This document shows, in pieces, positions 1 to 12,405 of a DNA stretch of 64,000 bases. A model generated the notes under the pieces. That model made no database searches, had not been told where the DNA came from, and was given only the letters and a program-made list of their open reading frames with translations. The position numbers and the translations under genes were made by a program. The first letter of the stretch is position 1, and the number at the start of each line of letters is the position of its first letter. Source of the stretch: Pogonophryne albipinna (Eukaryota > Chordata > Actinopteri > Perciformes > Artedidraconidae); contig CM053256.1 in NCBI GenBank assembly GCA_028583405.1, positions 10,366,494-10,430,493 of the forward strand, read 5' to 3'.

Positions 1-708
1 AGCAGGGGCAAGTGTGGAAGAAAAATTCTGAGTAAACATTTCCCTAGCGTTTTCAGTTAAATATCGCTTTGTGGTTACCTCTTTCTGAACATTTTTGTGA
101 ACAGAAATAGAGCTCTCAAAGAAAACACAGGAATGGTCAGAGAGTGCAACATCAGTCACCACAACCGTAGAGATATTCAGACCCTTTGAGATAATTAAGT
201 CCAGAGTGTGCCCCTTATTGTGCGTGGGCTCCGTCACATGCTGAGTCAGTCCATAGCTATCAAGAACACAAAACAGTTCTTTAGCCCCTCTGTCCTGGGG
301 GTTGTCAACATGGATGTTAAAATCACCAACAATGACTAGACGGTCAAAGTCAATACACACTATAGACAGCAGTTCGGTAAAATCATCAAAAAAGCTTGCA
401 CAGTATTTGGGTGGTCTATAGATATTTAGGAACAGAGCTCGAGAGGAGCATTTCAGCTGAAGGGCCACATATTCAAAAGAAGCAAAGTTCCCATAAGATG
501 TCTTCCTGCATTGAAGGGAATCATTGAACAGAATAGCAACTCCACCCCCTTTCTTATGCATTCTTTCCTGACTCATAAAACTAAAGTTGGGAGGGGTTGA
601 TTCGATAAGAACAGCTGCACTGTTATTTTGTTCAATCCAAGTTTCTGTTAAAAACATAAAATCGAGATTGTGCTCAGTGATAAAATCATTGATTAAAAAT
701 GTTTTTCC
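1..708 (-). mobile_element. LINE (L2-clade) fragment, APE-type endonuclease frame open at the window edge
   Basis: Read on the minus strand, one frame stays open from about 700 to base 1 without a stop. It carries the hallmarks of an apurinic-like endonuclease of non-LTR retrotransposons: a TETW block near 620-640, KKGGGVAILF near 540-560, VIVGDFNIH near 310-335, a HTLDLI block and LSDHSCV near 140-160. The N-terminal start of the domain is missing, so the element is 5'-truncated close to the CA repeat, and the reverse transcriptase would lie beyond the left edge. The wording resembles the upstream part of the LINE at 4955-7016, so both may belong to one family. It lies upstream of the first EPB41L4B exon seen here, presumably in an intron. 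Confidence 0.8.
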
Positions 709-744
709 TGCCCAGTAAAGGGTTGCTGCCCAGTAAAGGGTTGC
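709..744. repeat. 18-bp unit repeated twice in tandem
   Basis: The unit ctgcccagtaaagggttg occurs at 709-726 and again at 727-744. It sits between the LINE end and the CA microsatellite. Confidence 0.85.
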
Positions 745-762
745 TCCTCTTCTCCTTGACAT

Positions 763-901
<139 letters not shown>

Positions 902-1008
902 CAGTGTAGGGCATTCAGACGCTTTATGACTTTCCATCACATGAGAACATGTTCACCATGACTACACTAAAGAACGCTCCTCACCAGTGTCTCTCTTTCT
1001 CTGCTCAG

Positions 1009-4000
1009 ATTGAAATGTCCGTATGATGTTGCAGTAGAGCTGGCGGCATATTGTTTACAAAGTAAGTGGAGTTTTAGATTGCATTTTTAAAGGTTTGAGA
1101 GGCCATTTAATTTAGTCCTCTTATTTATTTCATTATATATTTATTGTCAGTTATTTTGGGTGGTAAAGCAGTTGTGAGCATAGACAGGTCTCTTGCTCAG
1201 TGGTGCGTTTTTTGGTAACCATGATTGGAGTAAAACAAGGAATTTATGATCCGTGTAATCTAAAAATCAAACCCAGAGGACAAGCAATAAGCTAAAATGA
1301 GAAAAGTACTTTGTGCTCTGGGAAAAGTACTACATGAATTTGATGGCTACTGCAGCCTGGCCTCAAATCTTAAATGTCAAAGCTTTCATAAATCCACCAA
1401 CATGACAGACAGTAAAGTAAAGTGTTTTTAGTCTGCAATTAGATGTTGATTTACTGGAGTGTAGCGTGAACATGCAAGTGACTATTATTGATAGTAGTAA
1501 ATGGTGAAACAAAGTGCAAAAATCATGCTGCTAATCTGTATTTCTTAATTTCCTAGTGTCTTTACTTGATGTGTGTTTGTGTGAATCTGTATCCAGGTGA
1601 GATGGGAGACTGCAATCCTTTGGAGCACTCTCCTGAGCTGGTCTCTGAGTTTCGCTTCACTCCCAAACAGAGTGCGCCCATGGAGGCCGACATCTTCAGC
1701 AGGTGGTTGGACCTCAGGTGAGTTTGAACGTTGTAATGAATTCATAGTCAGACTTCAAAATGGGACTTTGTCAACCCCGGGACATTGATACATATGCATA
1801 TACTAGTTGCTCCAACATTTTTGCTCTGTCAGGCAATATTTTGGAGGGAATCCAATGAGTTTATCTCCTTATTTTGAGAAACAACTGGGGCAAAAAGCTG
1901 GGCATTAAGCAGGAGAGGAAGTAATTCTGCTGCTGCCTTTCAGCGCCAGCGTTTCTACTGATGAGGGCATCTAAATTTCACTCTCCCTCCGTCCTCTCCC
2001 CCTCTGACTCAGCCCCGCTCTCACTGGTTTGTATGAAGGATTAAGGGATTAATCCCTGGAGGGTCCTGATTGATTCTGGGCAGTATTTAACGCAGCCGTG
2101 GTCTGATTGCTCCCATTTCGGATTAGATTACATACACATATGCTGCGCTTCACCAAGCCGCCTGAGCCACACAAGGACAAAACTCACACTGACTCTCATT
2201 CTTACTCACAAAAGAAAGACTAAGTCAAGGAGCACCCCTGTTTCTCTGAGCTAACCAATTACCTGTAGCGGTCATGCAGCTGGTAGCGATTTTGATGGTT
2301 ATCTTTATCAAAGCAAGTTGCCCAAAACACCAGACCTGAGCTGACGTAAAAGTGATGTTTTTATTTATAAGCACTGTCTTTTTTTAAATCCTCAGGGGGA
2401 AGATTCCGTCAGAAGCAGAGGTTTTGTTTCTCAACAAATGCAAGTGGCTGGAACTTTACGGAGTGGATATGCACTTTGTCAAGGTGTGTGAGTGAATTGT
2501 ACTGGCCCTAAGTCTCTACTTTACAGAAGTTTTCGACCACTAAAGGTGTGTGTGTGTGTTTTGTCTTCAGGGCAGAGATGGAGGAGAATATGCACTCGGT
2601 CTTACTCCTACGGGCATTTTAGTATTTGAAGGCTCTAACAAAATCGGCCTGTTCTTTTGGTAAGTATATCAAACACATCTGTACACCAGTGGTTCCCAAA
2701 GTAAGTGCAGTGGCTGTGGGCCTTAAAGGGTAATTTCCAAATGTTTTTCCAATGTATTTGTGTCTAAGTAACGTAAGGGACAACCATTTTTTAAATGGTC
2801 CAATTTTGGCTGCAATTTAAATTGTTTTTGTCACTGACAGGATCAAATTGTTATTTGAAGGGTCTGACAACATTATGGAAAGGATCCTACAGAGAAAGGA
2901 TATGTTTTTCTCAACCTTTTGCTTGATCCGGTCAAACAACAATTCTTGTTCAAGGAAGAGTCTCATTTTAAAATCAGCGAGACATGTTTAGACATATTAC
3001 CAAACGGATAAGATCAAGCTAAATTTGAAGAAAAACCTGTTGCAAAAAAAAGCACTTCAATAGAACATTTCAAAAAAAGTTGTCCCCATTTGTCATGGGA
3101 AAACAGGGTGCCATTGATAATACGATGTAGAGTCCTTGGTTTTTTGTCCATGTGTGTCTTTTTGTGTTATCCAGGCCCAAAATCACCCGGCTGGACTTTA
3201 AGAAGAGTCGCCTCACGTTGGTCGTTGTGGAGGACGACGATCAGGTTTGTGTGCTGTCACAAACACACACCCCTGCATACAAACAATTCCTGCACAAAAA
3301 CTTAAAAACAACTCTATGCTTCTAATTCCTAACCCAGATTTGTACACAACGTGTCACAGACAAATCACCTGCATTCCTCTTCCATACTTCCTGCATACAA
3401 ACAAGCACAGCCACATACACACCCAAACACACACACATTCAACTCTACACGGATATAGTTTGTTTTTGCTTATTCCTGCATTTTCAAGATTCAAGGCTTT
3501 TATTGTCATTCGTACATAGCTACAGTGTAGTTATGTCGATTAAAATCTTAGGTCACAGGCCTCCAACAGTGCAACACAATAAAACAAATAAAATAGTGCA
3601 AGTAAATACAATAAAATAGAATAGAAGTAGTGCCATAAGAGTCTATATACAAGTGTACTTGCACCGTGACGTTGTTTGAACTATTTTATGTCTCTTTTCT
3701 CTTAATGTGTTAAGTTTATTGTATGTCACATTATTGAAGGAGCCTAGCACTTCATATTTTCATTACAAACAACCACCTTGTAGCTTTTGTGCATATGAAA
3801 ATAAGGTCTTTGAATCTTGAATCTAAAAGTATTTGCCTATTTTCTGACTGTGCAGGGTCGGGAGCAGGAGCACACATTCATGTTCCAGCTGGCAGGCTCC
3901 AAGATCTGCAAACACCTGTGGAAGTGCGCCGTGGAGAGCCACTCCTTCTTCCGGCTACGTCAACCCACCACAGGCAACGCCAGCCGCAGCGACTTCACTC

Positions 4001-7000
4001 GCCTCGGGTCTCGCTTCAGATTCAGGTAGAGCTCGGAGACATACTCACACCTGCTCTTCATACTCATAAAGTGTATAAAAAGGATCATACAAGTTGGCTC
4101 CGACAGGTAGTTGTGGCCGGCACTTGTTTCAGCATCTAGAGAATAATGTGTCACATTAAACAGAGCCTGTGTATCTATGGTTACAGTGTATCTATGGTTA
4201 CATGGACCTGTTCCTATGGTGACTGAGATATTCCCTTCTTATTGTTTGTTTTCTTCTGACTATTATCAGAGATGGTCAAAGCTTATTCTCACACTTCAAG
4301 GCCACTTCCTGGCATTCAGTGGAGCAGCTAAACAATGCATCGTGAAGTCTGTTTCATATTGGGGTCACTGGATTAAACACTTAAACTACAGCTGGAGTAA
4401 AAAACACCTGTAGAGTGTAATGAAATCCAGTTTGATAACTTATCTGGAGCTTCTTGTTATTAGACAGTCTATTGGTAATTAAAAAAAGATATAAGCAATT
4501 TAGTGTGTTGAATACATATTTTAAGAGCAAAAATTAACCAATTAAATATAATTATAGAGATAAAAATGATATGAATTCCTTCAGTTGAATAACTACAAAC
4601 CTGTTTTCAATCATGTTAAAAGGCTGTGCTTTTTTTAATACTTTTTTCATGCATTTAATTAGTTTTTAAATCAATCCTCAGAACTTAATTCTAAAAAAAC
4701 GAAGTCAGATTATAGTGTGATATTTTAACAACTTGTATCTATTTTATTCTGTTCGTCTCAGTGGTAAAACAGAGTATCAGGCCACTCATGGAGGCAGAAT
4801 GAGGAGAGCAAGCACATTCGAAAGACGGCCGAGCAAGAGATACCCGTCCCGCACACAGTCCCTGGGCAAAGGTGAGTCTTATCAGCACATGCAAACATTG
4901 ACTGGCTGTATTATCTCAGAGAAAAGAAAAAGCTGCAGCCTCTAAAAATATCAAGGCAAGGCAAGGCAATTTTATTTATATAGCACTTTTCAGCACGTGG
5001 CGATTCAAAGTGCTTTACAAAATAAAAACAAAGACATTTAAGAACAAATACAGCATAAATACATAATTAAATGGCATTTAAAAACAGGCATAAAAAGCAA
5101 AGATAATGAAATAAAATAAATAAACACAGAAGGTAGAGAATACATGACTCAATTAAAAACAGCGGCAAATAGATGCGTTTTTAGTCTGGATTTGAAAATC
5201 GGAAGTGTTTCAGCGGACATGCACGATTTGGGCAGTTTGTTCCAGATTGTTGGGGCATAATAACTAAAAGCTGCTTTTCCATGTTTAGTTGTTATTCTCG
5301 GAACAGAGAGCAGACCCGATCCAGAAGACCTGAGACTCCTGGATACTTCATAGTGATGGAGTAGGTCGTCTATATACCTCGGTCCTAAGCCATTTAGTGA
5401 TTTAAAAACTAGCAGTAGTATTTTAAAATCAATTATTTGGCAGACTGGAAGCCAGTGTAATGATCTCAGAACCGGAGTGATGTAATCCACTTTTCTAGTG
5501 TCAGTGAGGACTCGAGCAGCAGCGTTCTGAATCAGCTGCAGCTTTCTGATAGATTTTTTAGTGAGCCCTGTGAATACACTATTGCAGTAGTCGAGTCTAC
5601 TGAAATTAAAAGCATGGACAAGTTTTTCTAAATCCTATTGCGGCATTAGTTTTTTAATCCTTGATATATTCTTCAGGTGATAGTATGCAGACCTAATAAC
5701 TGTTGTAATGTGACTGTTAAAATTCAGGTCTGAGTCCATCACTACACCCAGATTTCTTGCTTTGTGAGTTACTTTGTAGTCTGCCGACTAAAGCTCTGTG
5801 ATTACTTTTAATCGGTCCTTCTTTGCTCCGAAAACAATGATCTCAGTTTTTTTTTTGTTCAATTGGAGAAAGTTCTGAGTCATCCAGTCAGTGATGTGCT
5901 CAATGCACTTGCTCAGTGTTCTAATCGGAGAGTAGTCTCCCGGTATAATTTTAAAATAAATCTGGGTGTCGTCTGCATAGATGTGATAGCTTAGATTGCT
6001 CTTTTTAATAATTTCAGCCAGAGGTAGCACATAAATATTAAAAAGCAAAGGTCCTAAGATGGAGCCTTGAGGAACCCCGCATGACATATTTATCAGGGTT
6101 GATTTGTAATTGCCTATTGAGACAACGTTTGTTCTGTCCTTCAAGTAGGAGCTAAACCAGTTTAGAGCTGTTGCTGAAACTCCCACCCAGTTTTCAAGAC
6201 GGTCTAGCAATATGTTGTGGTCAACAGTATCAAAGGCAGCGCTGAGATCTAATAATACTAACACTGATATTCTGCCACTGTCTGTGTTCAAATGGATGTC
6301 ATTTAAGACCTTAACAAGTGAAGTCTCAGTGCTGTGGTTAGGTCGAAAGCCCGACTGAAACACATCAAAACATAAAATTACTCAACTGTTGAAAAACAGC
6401 TTTTTCAATCAATTTGCTTAAAAAGGGAAGGTTTGATATTGGCCTGTAGTTATTCATTATGGTTGCGTCTAGGTTATGCTTTTTTAGGAGCGGTTTAATT
6501 ATTGCAGTTTTCAGGGCCTGTGGAAAAACACCTGATTGAAGAGATTTGTTTACTATGTGTAGTATATCTGAGGCCAAGCAATGAAAACCAGTTTTGAAAA
6601 ATCCTGTCGGGGTGATGTCGAGGTTACAGGAGGAGGATTTCAGATGTTGGATAATGTCTTCCAGGTCTTTAGCATTTATCAGACGGAATTGTGACATGAT
6701 GTCTGAATTGGCTTTAGGTGAACATAGGGACAGTACATTTGCTGTACCTGATACAGAGGCACTGACTGCCTGTCTAATTTGCATGATTTTGTCAGTGAAG
6801 AAGGAGGCAAAATCATTGCAGGCCCTGGTGGATAGAAATTCTGAGGCTATCGACACTGGGGGGTTTGTTAGTCTGTTGACGGTAGCAAACAAGGCATGTG
6901 AGTTGTTTTTATTTTTGGTGATGATGTCAGAGAAGAACGATTGTCGTGCCTTTTTTATTTCCTGATTATAGAAACCGAGTTTCTCTTTATATATTTAGCC

Positions 7001-10000
7001 TTCCAAATAATTTTCTAATATCAACAAAAACTTAAAAACAACTCTTTCCTGCGTATTCATAACCCAGATTGTTACACATACGTGTCACATACAAATCACC
7101 TGCATTCCTCTTCCATACTTCCTCTCTTTTGTGAGCTACAGCAGCTTCACAAGCTCATAATCCGTCATACATGAACAATCAGGTGCATACTGCAAATTGT
7201 ATTTACTGCCACACTTTATTTATTGGATTCAGAGTTACTTAAGCTATGCAAAACAAAACTAATTGAAGATTAAAGTGTAATTCTACAGATGATGTTTGGA
7301 GTGACAACTCGAGTCTGGACTGAAAGGACAAAGAAAAATGTTCAGATAATGAAAATAAAACTGTCTTATATGCTGCTCTGCTTTTATTCTCTCTTACCTG
7401 ACGCCATACCTCTCTCTTTCAGCTGCCATTTCTCCAGGAAGGCCACAACATATCAGGTAAAACACACAAAAACACCCACAAATACACCCGTTACACTCAT
7501 GCACATTCATATTGCTGTACTAGTGAGGGCATTCCACATTCCATTTTTACATTCATTCCTTATCCCCTAACCTTGACCTTAATCCTCACAACGGCTTGGA
7601 TAATCTTAACGCTAACACTAAAACAGCCCTTTGTAAAACAAAGTAAAATGGCCCCTGCTTTGTAGGTTGCCCCACACCTTGTGGGAATACTTCGTTGCTC
7701 AAAACACTCAAAATCAAATGTTTTCAGTTAGTTTGTTAATCTGATATCAGTGATTATTGTCTCCTTTGTCCAGCTCTCACGCCAGCCCTGATCCCAGCCT
7801 TCATCGAGTGAGTGACCTCAGATAACCTACTTTTACACACACACATGCAGCAGCCACTGATCTGGCCTCGCTCCTGTGACAACATTTAATTTCAGCGTCT
7901 CCTCAATCCCTTTCCTCTCCTCCCCTCCAGTACCAGCACAACATTCCTATTGGCCACGAGCCGTGGCACCCGGCCCACCCAGCTCTCACGCCTCCAGTTT
8001 ACCTGCAGCCCTCGGGTCACACGCCACCTCACAGGTAAGACAACCGGCCGCAGAAGACACAGAGACCAGGTTTAGAGACACTCAAGTTGAGGATGTGGTT
8101 GCTTAATGAAGACTATGTGAGTCAGTCTCAAGGGTTCTTCATCCGAAATTGAGAAGATTGCAAACTCACTCATTTCATCGCCCACATTTGTTTCATCATG
8201 TCATGTCACTCATAAATCTTACATGTCTTGTCCTGTGTGTTTTTGTCTGTGTCTTCATCTCCCCGCCATGTTCAGGCCTTCTGTGGCGCCCAGTCAGCGT
8301 CCCCTCCCGGAGAGAACCAGCGGCACCTTCCCAGGATCCATCAGTGTGGTTTACAGGGATAAAGTCATGACCGCACTTTGACCTCAGTTTGAACTGGGAA
8401 TCTGTTTCCAACCCAGACTTTTAACACTTAGAATAACACAGACTGGCGTCCCAGAGAGAGAAGCTCTGTTGATGGACTTATTGGAAAAATGAATCTCCAT
8501 CATCCTCATCCCCTCTGTCATCATCTATTTGTCGCATCCCGTCATGTGTTACATCTTCATGAAATAAAGAAAAGTCAAAGCCAACAAGGTGGAATGGGAG
8601 GGACGTGAGGTAAAGATATTACGTGAGGTAAAAGGGACAGGTGCATACCGTTGTTCTGAAAACAACAGGAAGTTAGTTATTTCAATTTGGTCAGCCTATC
8701 AACACGGTCAGTAGTGGATGTAGGGAATTGAGGCACTTTAAAACCACCCTTTGATGTAATATTCATCAAAAACTGTACTCTTTTTAGGGTAACAAATCAA
8801 ATCTAAATACACACGATACGATTAAGGACAATTAGACTCAGTGTGACTATATCAATTATGTGTTTATAAAGCAATGTAGAAATCATATGAAAAAGATGCC
8901 ACCATGCAACGTACACGTTTTTAAGCTTTTTTTCAGTTTCATTCCTCAAACACCTCTTCTCTATCCATATATTCAGAAAAATATCTAAAGCATCACACTA
9001 TGAAATCCCTTAATATAGAATAAAATACACCACTTGAACACAAATTAAATTAATATAGCACTGGGTTTGAACACTTTGTGCCTTGCTTTGTTTGTGGAAA
9101 TGTTCATGTAGTCTTGGTTTTAATCCTTCTGTATGTGCACTGCTAGATCACAAATCTGCCTTAAAGTTTATCTATCTTCATGCCTTAAATTATTGCTAAT
9201 TTATTGAAATCACTTTAATTTGAGTGAGATAAAGTGATGTGATTCTCAACAGGCGGATGGGGTTGAGTTGATCACATACTGGTTGAGGGATTAAGCTGCT
9301 TTAAAATGTGTAGTTCAGTGTGAAACAGGAGCATGAACTGCATATGTGTTGTTGTGCTTTCAGAGAGAGGTTTTTGAACATACTTTACATTGTTTGCAGG
9401 TTATATATATTTTTTTAATCAACCAACTGTTTACACCAAATGTGGCCAATGTTTTGCTGTTAATGTGTGTTGACTGTAACGTTTACTCGAATCACATGAT
9501 GCATTTAGGGAGTTTGCCATATTGCTTTAAATAAACGAAATGTTTATAATTGCAGAAATTAAAAAAGTTGCAATGATGTGTCCTTTATTGTTTATCATAC
9601 AGTCATACAGAATATAATATTTTCCCACATCTATAGTGACATTTCTTGATGAATGCCACAAAAAATCTTGAGTCGTGAATTTGAAATCATAAGAAAAAAT
9701 TGATTTGAATACAAAATCGGAACTTAGAGAAAAGAAGAAAAAAAAATTGCTTTCACATGTTGTCTTCAGTTTCCCTCTGAGCAGTCCTGCTTCAGACCAT
9801 CAGTTCAGCGTGGAAGATAATGAGACTTCGTACTCGGGCAAGATCCACCACCATCACGGTTGCCACACACACAGCCACAACACGCTCTGCCACACACACA
9901 CCAGGAACAGTGAGTACTGTCAGCCTGAGGGAGCGCTGTCCAATCTGTGATACGTCTGGACCTGATGCTCTTTTCATGTTTATCACTGTCGGTCAGCATC

Positions 10001-12405
10001 CTGTGGTTTGTTTAAGACTCAACTGATCTGAATCCCACACAAACCGTACAACTGCACTTTTAGGATAACATTTAAATGAATTTATAGTTTTGGGTTGTGA
10101 AATATCCAGTGCTTTGAGCCTTCTGCCATTCACAAAACATCATTTTATGTTATGTTTGTCACTTTTCAGACTCATAGTGAAAAATGTAAAAACTGTTAAT
10201 GGTGATGCTCTGAGGACCACCAATGTAATTCACCATCATTGTACTGATATGGCAATCTGGCTAGATAAAAAAAAGGGTTCTGTAGGAAAATAAGTTGAAG
10301 TGATTTGAACCTGACTTTTAAACACATTTTCACGGGTTTTCCACACATTTCTTTCTTTCCAATTTAGCTGTTTTGTTTATATACAATGCTTCGTAGTAAC
10401 TGTGCCCCTGTGTTATACGTTAATAATGTAATATAGAAACACAATTAACTATTCAGATACTAACTTTATCATGTATTCCTGAGCCTGTTCATGCTTATGT
10501 CTCTACAATACCAATTGTAGCCCATAATGCATCTTTCCATTAAACTTTGTGTGCATTAGAGCGCCGAGCTCCTCCCTGCCCTGCAGATGAGTTGGACATC
10601 TCTCAGTCTCCGCTCAAAGCTCTGGAGTCAGACAGTGATTCTCCCCCCTGGCCTTCACTGCAGGTCAACATGGACAACAAGGTCAGACACTTCCCCCACA
10701 CACTGTTGTCTCATTTTGCTCACAAGAGGATATTTCCTAACGTTCTTTTCCTCCCTCTGTTGTTTCCTGGCAGGGAGAGGAGAAGCAGCTTTCTGAAAAG
10801 TCTCTCCACCCTCCTGTCTCCCCGGCGATGCTTCCTGATCATCTCAAGTGCAACATCATCAAGGCCCAGATGGAAGCAGCCTTCAGGGTGAGAACCAAAG
10901 CAAAGCTCAACCTGCACATATCGTCCTTGTGTAATGTAACAAACAGTAATATCCTCCTCTCCTCTACAATAAAGAAGGAGGCTCCACCAACGCCCAGAGG
11001 GAAGAACTCAAATGAGACCCTCATTGACAGGTCAGTGCTCTCATCCTATCCTTTCATGCTCACACACGTTTCTGCACAAGTGGGTGGAAGATTAACTCTG
11101 TGTGATGATGTTTCTGGTCCTCAGGTATCAGAGCTCTTCCCAAGATTCAGCTGCATCCAGTCTGACAGCAGACAAGATGCCGCATCTGCAAGACCGCAAC
11201 CCAACGCCAGAGAGGCGGCAGCCCAGATCTAACACAAGCACCAACCGCAGAAAACGACTGGTCAGACAGTTCAGCTTGTGAGTAAACTTCACCTCTGATT
11301 ACTGTTTCCCAACCAGCACCAGAGCTTTCGCAACAGGGGCATTGCACTCTTGAAACAAATCCTCCAAAAAGAACACTTTTTCTGCTCTTTAAAAATGCAA
11401 TTTTTAAGTCATTCAGTATTTATCTCTCTTACAGTAACCATGAAGATGAAAATGATCTCCCAGAAGCACTTGCAGCTATCTCCTCCCAGAGTGCAGGGAA
11501 GTCAGGATCTACCAACTCATTGGACACACAGATACAGCCGTCCATATACCCACAGGTAACACACACTCTCACACCTTAGAGGGATAGTTCAGATGTTTTA
11601 AAGAAGGGTTGTATGAGGCTTATCCATGGTTAATATCAGTTCTGGTGTACGTATTTAGAATATTGTCATATTTCACTATAAAGTCTGCTTTCAAACCGCC
11701 TTTTACATAAGGGATGCAAACTGTTATCATAGCTCTTTCCATTGAAACATTTTTGATTTAAGCATAATGCGGTAGATGCTGGTCTACTGCTACCTTACAT
11801 TAGTTTGTGTTATTGTGTGAGATCAAAACAAGTCAAAGCACTGAATCCAACCAAAATAACATGAACAAACTAACTGATGGAGGCAGTAGTACCCCAGGAA
11901 CTCCTTCATCCTGTGGCTAAAATGCTGTTTTTGTGAATGGAGTCTGGTGGCTGTAGGTACACTGTATCTGTTTCATATGACATGTAGCAAATGGAGGAAT
12001 GTTTGTGTGTGAACACTGATGTTTTTTCCAGATGGAAAATATGCCAGCTCTGGAGCTGGGTAGTCCATGCCGTCCCTCTCCTTCGCCTTCTCCCCACCCC
12101 TCCCCTTCTTACTACCATAGCTCCATTCCTCGCCTGGTCCCTTACCTTGCTGCCCATACTGACAGGTAACACACCTCAAGTCTCATTGTTCCCATTGGGC
12201 AATTGATAAAACCTTCATCCAGTGGTCTGAAGCTTTTCTAGGGCATCATGGCGATCTGGTTGTCAGGAAGAAGGACAATTGTTCGGACTCAAATCTAGAT
12301 GTTTTTAACAACTTGAGTTTTGTATCGTTCTGTGTTTTCAGCGGAGAAGAAATGAGGTTGGACAGAGAGAAGATACTAAGAGCCCTCTTGATGACGGAGC
12401 TCTGA
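1009..12405 (+). CDS. epb41l4b: EPB41L4B (EHM2), FERM-domain protein, 3' part of the gene
   Basis: Band 4.1 superfamily linker between membrane proteins and cortical actin. Coding exons seen: 1009-1061, 1597-1717, 2396-2483, 2571-2659, 3175-3244, 3856-4025, 4762-4871, 7423-7456, 7774-7807, 7931-8034, then for the long form 9770-9909, 10560-10681, 10774-10887, 10975-11030, 11125-11277, 11435-11555, 12032-12165 and 12342-12405 (TGA 12403-12405). Codon phase is kept at every junction, giving 591 residues here. The first exons (most of FERM lobes F1 and F2) are left of the window. Visible parts are the end of F2 ([15 protein letters not shown]), F3 ([34 protein letters not shown]-type block) and the FERM-adjacent region ([14 protein letters not shown]). 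These are followed by a proline/histidine-rich stretch ([12 protein letters not shown]) that favours EPB41L4B over EPB41L5 or EPB41L4A. The start of exon 10975 is uncertain by 3 bases. It lies tail to tail with ESRP1. Confidence 0.9.
3294..3397 (+). repeat. Intronic segment repeated at 7024-7135 (copy A)
   Basis: About 105 bases starting acaaaaacttaaaaacaact and ending near catacttcct recur, with a few mismatches and small indels, about 3.7 kb downstream at 7024-7135. The two copies lie in different introns of EPB41L4B. Confidence 0.75.
3484..3825. mobile_element. Short intronic repeat with terminal inverted repeats
   Basis: The left end reads tcaagattcaaggctttt and the right end reads ctttgaatcttgaatct, which are inverted copies of each other with few mismatches. 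The block is 342 bp, AT-rich and non-coding. It looks like a non-autonomous element of a type common in fish introns. I could not assign a family or find a clear target-site duplication. Confidence 0.55.
4955..7016 (-). mobile_element. L2-clade LINE, 5'-truncated and decayed, in EPB41L4B intron
   Basis: The minus-strand frames read in order from 6892: a pre-RT region, reverse transcriptase fingers ([33 protein letters not shown]), [42 protein letters not shown] and the catalytic YADDTQIYF near 5970. The C-terminal LHWLPV region with RLKTHLF lies near 5160-5460. The frame shifts at about 6364, and further breaks separate 5788 from 5490, so it is inactive. The 3' end has a (TTGCC)n-type tail (aaggcaaggcaaggc at 4953-4967 on the plus strand). 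An 8-bp direct repeat, aatatcaa, at 4947-4954 and 7017-7024 fits a target-site duplication. Confidence 0.88.
7024..7135 (+). repeat. Intronic segment repeated at 3294-3397 (copy B)
   Basis: This is the second copy of the segment at 3294-3397. It starts exactly at the outer edge of the 5' end of the LINE at 4955-7016, overlapping its putative target-site duplication. Confidence 0.75.
8276..8381 (+). CDS. epb41l4b: Alternative last exon of EPB41L4B (short isoform)
   Basis: The exon ending at 8034 leaves two bases of a codon. Both the acceptor at 8276 and the acceptor at 9770 supply one base and stay in frame. Exon 8276 reads into TGA at 8379-8381, giving a C-terminus ending DKVMTAL. A polyadenylation hexamer AATAAA follows at 8563-8568. 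Short and long EPB41L4B proteins are known in mammals, so this is most likely a real terminal exon. Confidence 0.8.
8382..9769 (+). other. 3' UTR of the short EPB41L4B form and intron of the long form
   Basis: There is no coding exon in this stretch. The UTR of the short isoform runs to about 8590 after the AATAAA at 8563-8568. The rest is AT-rich intron in which I recognise no element. Confidence 0.6.
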
